From positions 1-47,332 of the forward strand of contig CAZDOQ010000005.1 in the NCBI GenBank assembly GCA_964507035.1: a stretch of 47,332 bases of DNA. Direction: 5' to 3'. Source of the stretch: Pseudolachnospira sp964507035. GTDB lineage: Bacteria > Bacillota > Clostridia > Lachnospirales > Lachnospiraceae. The position numbers and the translations under genes were made by a program. This document shows, in pieces, positions 8,002 to 14,921 of the stretch (positions are counted from its first letter, which is position 1; each line of letters begins with the position of its first letter). Under the pieces are notes generated by a model. It saw nothing but the letters and a program-made list of their open reading frames with translations, ran no database searches and had not been told where the DNA came from.

Positions 8002-8529
8002 TTACGGGTTTTCCTTTAAGAGTTCCCGCATCAGGAAAGCGTAGATGGCCTGGTTGGCGTCCTGCCAGCGGTCGCACATAAGTTCCGCCTGGTCCTCCGT
8101 GGGGACCGCCAGTTCCAGCTTGACCAGCGTGCTTTTCCCCTCCCGGATCTCGCACTCTACCATATAGTCTCCGGAGGTGGCCTTGTAATAGTCCGCCGCA
8201 ACCCCCACTTCATTCCGGAGACGGATCTTGTTCTCCCGGAGGAAATTGTCCATATCCTCCACGATCCCCTCGGAGATGCTGCTGCCAAAATAGACCAGCG
8301 TCTCCTCCCCCTCCCGGCTGATCTCATACCGGGAACTGTTGCGGATGGTCTCCTGGGTGACCAGGTGCGCTTCCAGCAGATCGTTTAAGGCTTCCTGGAG
8401 CGTAAAATAGGTGGTATACTCCTTTTCCAGAAAAAACTCGGACAGCTGAGAGTTGGACAGAGGAAATTTGGCCTGTTTCAGCAGGTACAGGATCATCAGC
8501 TTATATAAAGTCAAAGGGTCAGAAAGCAT
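8002..8529 (-). CDS. DUF4364 family protein
   Basis: 175 residues beginning MLSDPLTLYKLMILYLL. I start it at 8529 because AGGAGG lies 5 nt upstream, and because a good promoter (8606-8634) overlaps the more distal ATG at 8634. The N-terminal half looks like a winged-helix fold with QLSEFFLEKEYTTYFTLQEALNDL, and DUF4364 proteins are regarded as putative transcriptional regulators. The C-terminal half is a mixed alpha/beta domain ending in an acidic helix. It is transcribed divergently from rho, a neighbourhood common in Clostridia. Its targets are unknown. Confidence 0.85.
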   Translation of the reverse strand: MLSDPLTLYKLMILYLLKQAKFPLSNSQLSEFFLEKEYTTYFTLQEALNDLLEAHLVTQETIRNSSRYEISREGEETLVYFGSSISEGIVEDMDNFLRENKIRLRNEVGVAADYYKATSGDYMVECEIREGKSTLVKLELAVPTEDQAELMCDRWQDANQAIYAFLMRELLKENP

Positions 8530-8605
8530 GAGGACCTCCTTTTGGACTGCCGGGAAATGGACCGTCAGGCGGTCCCCTTCCTCAGGAAAGAAACCGCCCG
8601 GATAC

Positions 8606-8634
8606 ATCATAACAATTTCTTTGGGCGAAATCAA
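8606..8634 (-). promoter_or_regulatory. Promoter of the DUF4364 gene
   Basis: On the minus strand: TTGATT (8634-8629), a 17-bp spacer, then TATGAT (8611-8606), with TGT immediately before the -10 (extended -10). Transcription should begin near 8599, giving a leader of about 70 nt. Confidence 0.65.
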
Positions 8635-8654
8635 GAAAATCTTAAAAAAACATC

Positions 8655-8684
8655 TTTACTACTAAAAGAAATGTGTGTTAAAAT
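8655..8684 (+). promoter_or_regulatory. Promoter of rho
   Basis: TTTACT (8655-8660), an 18-bp spacer and TAAAAT (8679-8684) with TGT upstream (extended -10). The leader of about 105 nt contains a small GCCGC/GCGGC hairpin near 8718-8733. Rho genes are often autoregulated through the leader; no specific element is recognisable here. Confidence 0.55.
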
Positions 8685-8796
8685 ATACCCGTATATTCTG
8701 AGGTAAATCTACTCTTTGCCGCTTCCGGCGGCTGCAGTCTTTCACAGGTTTCCCCCATAATAAAAACGAACGAAAAAACAAGAGGAGTTATTCTGT

Positions 8797-10644
8797 ATGC
8801 AGGAACAATATATGAAACAGTCGCTGGCAGAACTACGAGAGCTGGCGAAAGAGAGAGGGTTAAAGGGCGTCAGCAGTCTTCGGAAAAACGAACTGGCACA
8901 GCTTTTGGCGCAGACGGAAGCCGTGTCTGCTCCGGTGGCTCCGAACAGGCGGCAGGCGGACGGTCAGCCGGTTTCCGGCCAACAAACGGGAGGCCGGCAA
9001 ACAGGCGGTCGGCAGGCCGCCGGTCAGCCGGTTCCTGCGGCACAGGCGGACGCCCCGGAGACACAGGCGGCCAGCGCTTCCCCGGCCGGTCAGGGAGCCG
9101 GCACTGCCGGAGCGAGCCGGAATACCACGGTGCGGGTGAACCGCCGGAACACCAGTCTGTCCGGAGGACAGAGCCGGGGCGGCCGCCACTTTGAGCCATC
9201 TTCCGGCAGCCGCAGCCATCACGGAGCCGGCAGCCATCTGAACCGGAACGCCAATGGTTCCCGGGGCGAAGGCAATTCCCGGAATGAGGGGAATGGCCGG
9301 GGCGGAGAGGGGGGCTTCCGGAGCGAGAGCGTTTCCCGGAATGAAAACAGTGTTCGCGGTGAAAACAGTGTTCGGAGCGAAAACGGTTACCGGAATGACA
9401 ATGGCGTCCGGGGAGAGGAGTACATCCGGGGTGAGGGCAGCCCCCGGGGGGACATGGCCTCCTCTGTCGCGGAGGAGACGGTCTCCCGTCCCGCTGCGGT
9501 GGATGATCTGAGCGTGCTGGACAGCGGCGAGTCTGCCAACGGCATTCTGGAAGTGATGTCGGACGGATTCGGCTTCATCCGGTGTGAGAACTACCTGCCC
9601 GGGGAGAACGACGTGTATGTCTCCCCGTCCCAGATCCGGCGCTTCAATATGAAGACCGGAGATATTGTCAACGGCGCCATTCGCATTAAGACAGGGCAGG
9701 AAAAATTCGCGGCCCTTCTCTATGTCAAGTCCATCAACGGGGAGCCGCCGTCTGTGGCGGAGAAACGGAGGAACTTTGAAGATCTGACGCCTATTTTCCC
9801 CAATTCCCGGATCCGGCTGGAGACGGCGGGAGGCAAGCTGCCCATGCGGATCGTGGACCTGCTCTGCCCCATTGGAAAGGGACAGCGGGGCATGATCGTC
9901 TCCCCGCCCAAGGCGGGCAAGACCACGCTGTTAAAGCAGGTGGCCAAGGCGGTGACCCTCAACCATCCGGACATGCACCTGCTCATCCTCCTCATTGACG
10001 AGCGGCCGGAGGAGGTGACGGATATGAAGGAGTCCATCCAGGGGGAGAACGTGGAAGTCATCTACTCCACCTTTGACGAACTGCCGGAGCACCACAAGCG
10101 GGTTTCCGAGATGGTGCTGGGCCGGGCAAAACGGCTGGTGGAGCACGGAAAAGATGTGATCATTCTGCTGGACAGCATCACCCGGCTGGCCCGGGCTTAC
10201 AATCTGACCGTGACGGCCAGCGGCCGGACCCTCTCCGGCGGCCTGGATCCGGCAGCCCTTTATATGCCCAAAAAGTTTTTTGGAGCGGCCCGGAACATGC
10301 GGGAGGGGGGCAGTCTGACCGTGCTGGCCACGGCGCTGGTGGATACCGGAAGCCGGATGGACGATGTGGTCTTTGAGGAGTTTAAGGGCACCGGCAATAT
10401 GGAACTGGTGTTGGACCGGAAGCTTTCGGAAAAACGGATCTTTCCGGCCATCGACCTGTTAAAATCCGGCACCCGCCGGGACGACCTGCTTTTAAGCCGG
10501 GAGGAGTATGAGGCGGTGTATGTCCTGCGGAAGGCGTTGAATGGCATGAAGGCAGAGGAAGCGGCGGAACATATCCTGGACATGTTTGCCCGGACCAGGA
10601 ACAATCGGGAATTCGTGCAGGCAGCCCAGAAAATCCGTTTATAG
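8797..10644 (+). CDS. rho: Transcription termination factor Rho with a long disordered insert
   Basis: 615 residues, about 200 longer than a compact Rho. Order: Rho N-terminal helix bundle (about 6-42); a low-complexity Gly/Arg/Asn/Ser/Gln region (about 43-233); the cold-shock RNA-binding domain (about 246-315, with DGFGFIR); then the RecA-type ATPase with P-loop VSPPKAGKT (368-376), LILLIDERPEEV and the secondary RNA-binding region. Rho is a hexameric RNA helicase that ends transcription of untranslated RNA. Residues 175-222 of the insert are eight near-perfect hexapeptide repeats (R-[GNS]-[ED]-x-x-x). Disordered inserts in Rho of some gut bacteria are known to drive condensate formation. 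GAGGAG precedes ATG 8797. Confidence 0.97.
   Translation: MQEQYMKQSLAELRELAKERGLKGVSSLRKNELAQLLAQTEAVSAPVAPNRRQADGQPVSGQQTGGRQTGGRQAAGQPVPAAQADAPETQAASASPAGQGAGTAGASRNTTVRVNRRNTSLSGGQSRGGRHFEPSSGSRSHHGAGSHLNRNANGSRGEGNSRNEGNGRGGEGGFRSESVSRNENSVRGENSVRSENGYRNDNGVRGEEYIRGEGSPRGDMASSVAEETVSRPAAVDDLSVLDSGESANGILEVMSDGFGFIRCENYLPGENDVYVSPSQIRRFNMKTGDIVNGAIRIKTGQEKFAALLYVKSINGEPPSVAEKRRNFEDLTPIFPNSRIRLETAGGKLPMRIVDLLCPIGKGQRGMIVSPPKAGKTTLLKQVAKAVTLNHPDMHLLILLIDERPEEVTDMKESIQGENVEVIYSTFDELPEHHKRVSEMVLGRAKRLVEHGKDVIILLDSITRLARAYNLTVTASGRTLSGGLDPAALYMPKKFFGAARNMREGGSLTVLATALVDTGSRMDDVVFEEFKGTGNMELVLDRKLSEKRIFPAIDLLKSGTRRDDLLLSREEYEAVYVLRKALNGMKAEEAAEHILDMFARTRNNREFVQAAQKIRL
9319..9462 (+). repeat. 18-bp tandem repeat within rho, eight units
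   Basis: Each unit starts with CGG or CGC and encodes R-[GNS]-[ED]-x-x-x. Units 2-4 are the most alike at DNA level (GAAAAC core). It is coding, in frame, and preserves the frame if units are gained or lost. Confidence 0.8.
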
Positions 10645-10647
10645 CCC

Positions 10648-10676
10648 TTGCATTTCCGGACGGACTGTGCTATAAT
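10648..10676 (+). promoter_or_regulatory. Promoter of rpmE
   Basis: TTGCAT (10648-10653), a 17-bp spacer and a perfect TATAAT (10671-10676) extended by TGC. It lies right after the rho stop codon, so rpmE has its own start and a leader of about 90 nt. Confidence 0.8.
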
Positions 10677-10718
10677 GTCTTTCGCTGTTCTAACAGGCAG
10701 CTGGAAATGGAATCATAA

Positions 10719-10744
10719 GGGGCAGAGAGCAAACTGCTCCGCCC
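10719..10744 (+). promoter_or_regulatory. Hairpin in the rpmE leader
   Basis: GGGGC (10719-10723) can pair with GCCC (10741-10744) around an inner GAGCA/TGCTC stem. It lies between the promoter and the ribosome-binding site. Ribosomal protein L31 represses its own mRNA in other bacteria, so a leader control element is plausible. A weak rho terminator is the alternative, but there is no proper T-run. Confidence 0.4.
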
Positions 10745-10772
10745 ATTTTAAACAGATAGAGAGGTGAGCAAC

Positions 10773-10979
10773 ATGCAGGAGAATATTCAGCCCAAGTATT
10801 ACCAGGCCAAGGTGACTTGCAACTGTGGAAACGAATTTGTGACCGGTTCCACCAAGCCGGAGATCCACGTGGAGGTCTGCTCCAAGTGCCATCCCTACTA
10901 TACGGGACAGCAGAAAGCAGCGGCTGCCCGCGGCCGGATTGACAAGTTCAACCGCAAATACGGGATCAAGAACAATTAA
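10773..10979 (+). CDS. rpmE: 50S ribosomal protein L31, zinc-binding form
   Basis: 68 residues from ATG 10773, which has AGAGAGGTG at good spacing; an in-frame GTG at 10764 is part of that ribosome-binding site. It contains paired cysteines (TCNCG and VCSKCHPYYTG) forming the zinc site of the C+ form of L31, and the usual C-terminal basic tail (GRIDKFNRKYG). L31 bridges the two ribosomal subunits. The C+ form is typical of zinc-replete growth. The gene is bounded by its own promoter and a strong terminator. Confidence 0.96.
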   Translation: MQENIQPKYYQAKVTCNCGNEFVTGSTKPEIHVEVCSKCHPYYTGQQKAAAARGRIDKFNRKYGIKNN

Positions 10980-10991
10980 GGATCGGACATG

Positions 10992-11038
10992 CAGAAAGGT
11001 TGAGGTTGGGATTCCCGGTTGCCTCAGCCTTTTTCTGT
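10992..11038 (+). terminator. Rho-independent terminator after rpmE
   Basis: CAGAAAGGTTGAGG pairs with CCTCAGCCTTTTTCTG across a short loop, with one wobble pair. The A-rich and T-rich flanks mean it could work in both directions. Confidence 0.85.
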
Positions 11039-11093
11039 ATCAAAAAGGAAGGCGCTGGTCTGGAAACCGGCGCTGGCAGGAGGATCAAATCAT

Positions 11094-12134
11094 ATGAAAT
11101 CGTCCGGGATTGGCGGCCAGGCGGTGCTGGAAGGCATTATGATGAAAAATGGGGACCGGTACGCGGTGGCGGTCCGGAAGCCAGACGGAACGGTGGCCCT
11201 TGAGACCCAAGAATACCCGGGGATCACCAAGGGACGGCGCTGGATGGAAGCGCCGTTTCTCCGGGGGATCTTCCGCTTTGTGGATTCTCTGGTGCTGGGC
11301 ATGCGCTGCCTGAGTTTTTCCGCCAGCTTTTATGAGGAAGAGGAAGCGGAAGCAGAGCAAAAGCCGGAGAAGAAATCTTTTTTGGAAAAAAAGCTTACCC
11401 CGGAGCAGCTGGATAAGCTGATGATGGGAGCGGCGGTGGCGGCGGCTCTGGCCCTGTCCATCGGCATTTTCATGGTGCTGCCGGTGGCGGTGGCCGGCCT
11501 GTTCCGCCCGGTGATTGCTTCTTCCTTTGGTATTGCCCTGCTGGAGGGGGTGCTGCGGATGGCCATCTTTATCTCCTATGTGGCCCTTATCGGCTTGATG
11601 CAGGACATCCGGCGCACCTATATGTATCACGGAGCGGAGCACAAGTGCATCAACTGTATTGAGCGGGGGCTGCCGCTGACGGTGGAAAACGTCCGAATCA
11701 GTTCCAAGGAGCACAAGCGCTGCGGCACCAGCTTTTTGCTGCTGGTGATGGTCATCAGCATTTTGGTGTTCATGGTGATTCGGGTGGACAATATTTGGCT
11801 TCGGATGCTGAGCCGGGTACTGCTGGTCCCGTTCATTGCCGGGATTGCCTATGAGTTCATCCGGCTGGCGGGCAACAGCGGCCATCCGCTGGTCAATGCT
11901 CTGAGCCGTCCGGGACTGTGGCTCCAGGGCCTGACCACCCGGGAGCCGGAGGATGATATGATCCAGGTGGCTATCCAGGCTGTGGAGGCGGTTTTTGACT
12001 GGAAGGCCTATGAGAAGGAGACCTTTGGAATCTCCTTCCCGGAGGAGGCCGGGGAAGCGCCCCGGACAGCGGCTGCGGAGGCAGAGCCGGAAGGGAGCAA
12101 TTCGGAAACTTCCGCCCCGGAGGCAGCGCTGTGA
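11094..12134 (+). CDS. DUF1385 family membrane protein
   Basis: 346 residues from ATG 11094 (GGCAGGAGGATC upstream). It opens with the family signature IGGQAVLEGIMMK, has two hydrophobic segments in the middle (about 120-150 and 160-185), the conserved YHGAEHKCINCIE, and two further hydrophobic stretches before GNSGHPL. The C-terminal tail is acidic and low in complexity. DUF1385 proteins have no established biochemical role. They are conserved beside prmC and prfA in Clostridia, as here, where the stop codon overlaps the prmC GTG start (GTGA). The overlap implies translational coupling. Confidence 0.9.
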   Translation: MKSSGIGGQAVLEGIMMKNGDRYAVAVRKPDGTVALETQEYPGITKGRRWMEAPFLRGIFRFVDSLVLGMRCLSFSASFYEEEEAEAEQKPEKKSFLEKKLTPEQLDKLMMGAAVAAALALSIGIFMVLPVAVAGLFRPVIASSFGIALLEGVLRMAIFISYVALIGLMQDIRRTYMYHGAEHKCINCIERGLPLTVENVRISSKEHKRCGTSFLLLVMVISILVFMVIRVDNIWLRMLSRVLLVPFIAGIAYEFIRLAGNSGHPLVNALSRPGLWLQGLTTREPEDDMIQVAIQAVEAVFDWKAYEKETFGISFPEEAGEAPRTAAAEAEPEGSNSETSAPEAAL

Positions 12135-12973
12135 CCTGCCGGGAGGCGGTGGAAGCCGGGAGCAGAACACTGACGGAGGCCGGGGTCCCGGAGGCAGAGT
12201 GGGATGCCATCTGTCTCTGGGAAAAGGCGTCCGGTATGGACCGGGCCCGGTATCTGACCCACCGGGAGGAACCGGCCCGGGCGGATTGGCTCCAGGCCTT
12301 TCAAAGCCTGATCTGCCGCCGGGCCCGGCGGATTCCGCTGCAGCATCTGACCGGGGAGGTTTGGTTCATGGGCCTTCCCTTTATCGTGAATGAGGCGGTG
12401 CTGATCCCACGGCCGGAGACGGAACTTTTGGCGGAGCTGGTGCTCCGGGAGACTGCCGGGCAGCAGAACCTGCGGCTGCTGGACATATGCACCGGCTCCG
12501 GCTGCCTGGCCGTGAGCCTGGCGGCCCTGGGGCGCTTTGAGAAGGTGGCGGCGGCGGACCTGTCCCCGGAGGCGTTGGCAGTGGCCCGTGAGAATGCGGC
12601 CCGAAACGGCTGCCAGGTGGATTTTTTTCAGAGCGACCTGTTTGCCGGGCTGCCTCCGGAACCCTATCAGGTGCTGGTTTCCAATCCGCCGTACATTCCC
12701 ACCGGTCAGCTGGCGGAGTTGATGCCGGAGGTGCGGGACCATGACCCCCGGATGGCTCTGGACGGCGGAGCGGATGGCCTGACTTTCTACCGCCGCCTGG
12801 CCGGGGAAAGCCGGGACTTTTTGGCGCCGGGGGCCCGGATTTACTGGGAGATTGGCTGGGATCAGGGGGAAGCGGTGCGCCGGATTCTGGCGGAAGCCGG
12901 TTTTCAGAACCTGCGTGTGCTTCCGGATCTGGCCGGAAAAGATCGGATGGTGACAGGAGAATGGATATGTTAG
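12131..12973 (+). CDS. prmC: Release factor glutamine N5-methyltransferase PrmC
   Basis: 280 residues, the usual length. The GTG start at 12131 overlaps the DUF1385 stop. An N-terminal helical domain recognises release factor. The methyltransferase domain has the SAM-binding motif LDICTGSGCLAVSLA and the catalytic VSNPPYIP that binds the substrate glutamine. PrmC methylates the Gln of the GGQ motif in RF1 and RF2. Its main substrate, RF1, is encoded by the next gene, which starts inside the prmC 3' end. Enzyme and substrate are therefore made from coupled genes. Confidence 0.96.
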   Translation: MTCREAVEAGSRTLTEAGVPEAEWDAICLWEKASGMDRARYLTHREEPARADWLQAFQSLICRRARRIPLQHLTGEVWFMGLPFIVNEAVLIPRPETELLAELVLRETAGQQNLRLLDICTGSGCLAVSLAALGRFEKVAAADLSPEALAVARENAARNGCQVDFFQSDLFAGLPPEPYQVLVSNPPYIPTGQLAELMPEVRDHDPRMALDGGADGLTFYRRLAGESRDFLAPGARIYWEIGWDQGEAVRRILAEAGFQNLRVLPDLAGKDRMVTGEWIC

Positions 12974-14040
12974 ATCGTTTGGAAGATATATTGCGTCATT
13001 ATGAAGAGTTGCAGGCAGAACTGGCAACTCCGGACGTGGCCTCGGACCCCAGGCATTTTCGGAAGCTGATGAAGGAGCAGAACGACCTGCAGCCGCTGGT
13101 GGAAGCCTACCAGGCCTACAAGAAGGCCAAGCAGGACGCGGAAGACAGTCTGGCGATCCTGGAGGAGGAAAAGGACGAGGAGATGCGGGAACTGGCCAAG
13201 GAGGAACTGTCGGAGGCCAAAACCCGGATGGAGGAGCGGGAACAGGAGATTCGGGTCCTGCTTTTGCCCAAAGACCCCAATGATGAGAAGAATGTGATCA
13301 TGGAGATCCGGGCCGGCGCAGGGGGAGATGAGGCGGCGCTGTTTTCTGCGGAATTGTACCGGATGTACAGCCGGTATGCGGAGCGGAAGCATTGGAAGAC
13401 AGAACTGATCAGCGTCAGTGAAAACGGGATTGGCGGCTTCAAGGAAGCGGTGTTCATGATCAGCGGCCACGGGGCTTACTCCAAGCTGAAGTATGAGAGC
13501 GGCGTCCACCGGGTTCAGCGGGTGCCGGAGACCGAGAGCGGCGGCCGGATCCACACCTCCACCAGCACCGTGGCGGTGATGCCGGAGGCGGAGGAAGTGG
13601 ACGTGGAGATCGACATGAACGACTGTAAGTTCGATGTGTTCCGGGCCTCCGGCAACGGCGGCCAGTGCGTCAACACCACAGACTCGGCGGTGCGGCTCAC
13701 CCATCTGCCTACGGGGATCGTCATCTCCTGTCAGGATGAGAAGTCTCAGCTGAAGAACAAGGAGAAGGCCCTAAAGGTGCTCCGGTCCCGGCTGTTGGAT
13801 TTGGAGCGGCAGAAAAAGCAGGAAGCGGAGGCGGCGGAGCGCCGGAGCCAGATCGGCACCGGGGACCGGTCGGAGAAGATCCGCACCTACAATTTCCCCC
13901 AGGGACGGGTCACAGAGCACCGGCTCAAGCTGACGCTCTATAAGATCGACTCGGTGATGGACGGAGATCTGGACGAGATCATAGACAGCCTCATTGCGGC
14001 GGATCAGGCGGCCAGGCTCTCCGCCATGCAGGCGTCGTAA
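12967..14040 (+). CDS. prfA: Peptide chain release factor 1
   Basis: 357 residues from ATG 12967, which sits 7 nt after AGGAG; ATG 12961 is too close to that site. The N-terminal coiled coil is followed by the codon-recognition domain with the RF1 tripeptide PET (about 187-189, in RVPETE), specific for UAA/UAG, and the catalytic GGQ in SGNGGQCVNTTDSAVR (Gln about 233). A cysteine follows GGQ where many RF1 proteins have histidine; this variant is common in Clostridia. It hydrolyses peptidyl-tRNA at stop codons and overlaps prmC by 7 bp. Confidence 0.97.
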   Translation: MLDRLEDILRHYEELQAELATPDVASDPRHFRKLMKEQNDLQPLVEAYQAYKKAKQDAEDSLAILEEEKDEEMRELAKEELSEAKTRMEEREQEIRVLLLPKDPNDEKNVIMEIRAGAGGDEAALFSAELYRMYSRYAERKHWKTELISVSENGIGGFKEAVFMISGHGAYSKLKYESGVHRVQRVPETESGGRIHTSTSTVAVMPEAEEVDVEIDMNDCKFDVFRASGNGGQCVNTTDSAVRLTHLPTGIVISCQDEKSQLKNKEKALKVLRSRLLDLERQKKQEAEAAERRSQIGTGDRSEKIRTYNFPQGRVTEHRLKLTLYKIDSVMDGDLDEIIDSLIAADQAARLSAMQAS

Positions 14041-14054
14041 GGAGAGGAGAGAAA

Positions 14055-14366
14055 ATGATGGAATTGTCTCAGTTGTTGGAAATTGCCATGCTGGTGCTCT
14101 TTGGATGCTCCTGGCCTTTTAATATCATGAAGTCGATCCGGTCCAGGACGGCCAAGGGCAAGAGCGCGGGCTTTATGCTTATGATCATGTCCGGATACGT
14201 CTGCGGACTGGCAGCCAAGTTTGTGTCGGGAAACGTGACCTATGTGGCAGCCTTCTACGTGCTGGATTTGGTGCTGGTCTCCGCTGATTTTTGCCTGTAC
14301 TGGCGGAACCGGCGGCTGGATGCGGAGGCGGAAGCCCGGGAAGCGGTCCGGGGAAAGACAGTCTGA
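14055..14366 (+). CDS. PQ-loop/SemiSWEET-like small membrane protein
   Basis: 103 residues with three transmembrane helices (about 6-24, 38-57, 63-83) and a charged tail. Helix 1 leads into SWPFNIMKSIRSRTAKGKSAGF, which matches the PQ-loop pattern of SemiSWEET sugar transporters except that PQ is replaced by PF. SemiSWEETs work as dimers of three-helix units. The length and helix count fit, but the altered motif leaves the substrate open. It follows prfA by 14 bp behind AGGAGAGGAG, so it is probably co-transcribed. Confidence 0.72.
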   Translation: MMELSQLLEIAMLVLFGCSWPFNIMKSIRSRTAKGKSAGFMLMIMSGYVCGLAAKFVSGNVTYVAAFYVLDLVLVSADFCLYWRNRRLDAEAEAREAVRGKTV

Positions 14367-14419
14367 CCGGCGGACGTTCCGGCCGGTTGGAAGCGGATAC
14401 CGGCCGTCTAGGAGATTCT

Positions 14420-14917
14420 ATGAAACGCAGAAAATACAGAAAACATGAATGGGTCCACCGGATGCTCTGGGCAGTGATGATCTTATACCTGCTGGCGCTG
14501 GTGGACCTGATTGTGTTGAAATATGGAGGCGGCAGAACCTGGGAAATTTTATCCCACTGGAGTCCGGAGGCGGTCCGGGCCCATGCGGAGACGGCCAACT
14601 ATGTGCCCTTCCGCATGATCCTCCTATATCTGAGGAACTGGGAACGGATTCCTCAGCTGGCTTTTATGAATCTGGTCTACAACGTGGCAGCCTTTGTGCC
14701 CTTTGGGGTGCTGGCGCCCCTTTTGCGCCGGGGCCGGGGAACCGTTGTTCCCACGGTCCTGGGAGCCGCCCTTTTCTCCCTGTTTCTGGAGGGGATCCAG
14801 CTGGTGAGCCTTCTGGGGGAGTTTGACGTGGACGATATTCTGTTAAATACCCTGGGGGCTATAGTGGGGCTGATGCTTTACGGATTGGGACGGCTGGTTT
14901 TTCGGCAAAACGAATGA
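14420..14917 (+). CDS. VanZ-like family membrane protein
   Basis: 165 residues from ATG 14420 (AGGAG 6 nt upstream); longer readings have no ribosome-binding site. A basic N-terminus is followed by about four transmembrane helices and the VanZ landmarks: YVPF near residue 61, NxxxFVPFGVLAP and a late EGIQL...FDVDDILLNTLGA segment. The founding VanZ gives low-level teicoplanin resistance, but most homologues are uncharacterised envelope proteins. No glycopeptide-resistance genes are nearby. The gene ends only 4 bp from the convergent argS. Confidence 0.87.
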   Translation: MKRRKYRKHEWVHRMLWAVMILYLLALVDLIVLKYGGGRTWEILSHWSPEAVRAHAETANYVPFRMILLYLRNWERIPQLAFMNLVYNVAAFVPFGVLAPLLRRGRGTVVPTVLGAALFSLFLEGIQLVSLLGEFDVDDILLNTLGAIVGLMLYGLGRLVFRQNE

Positions 14918-14921
14918 GGCG

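Noticed and set aside
7790..8044. Short plus-strand open frame in the junction after the lipoprotein gene
   Set aside because: Pro/Arg/Ser-rich, no ribosome-binding site, and runs into the antisense of DUF4364.
11085..12170. Minus-strand open frame of 361 codons opposite DUF1385
   Set aside because: Mirror of a well-supported gene; translation is Arg/His/Gln-rich without motifs.
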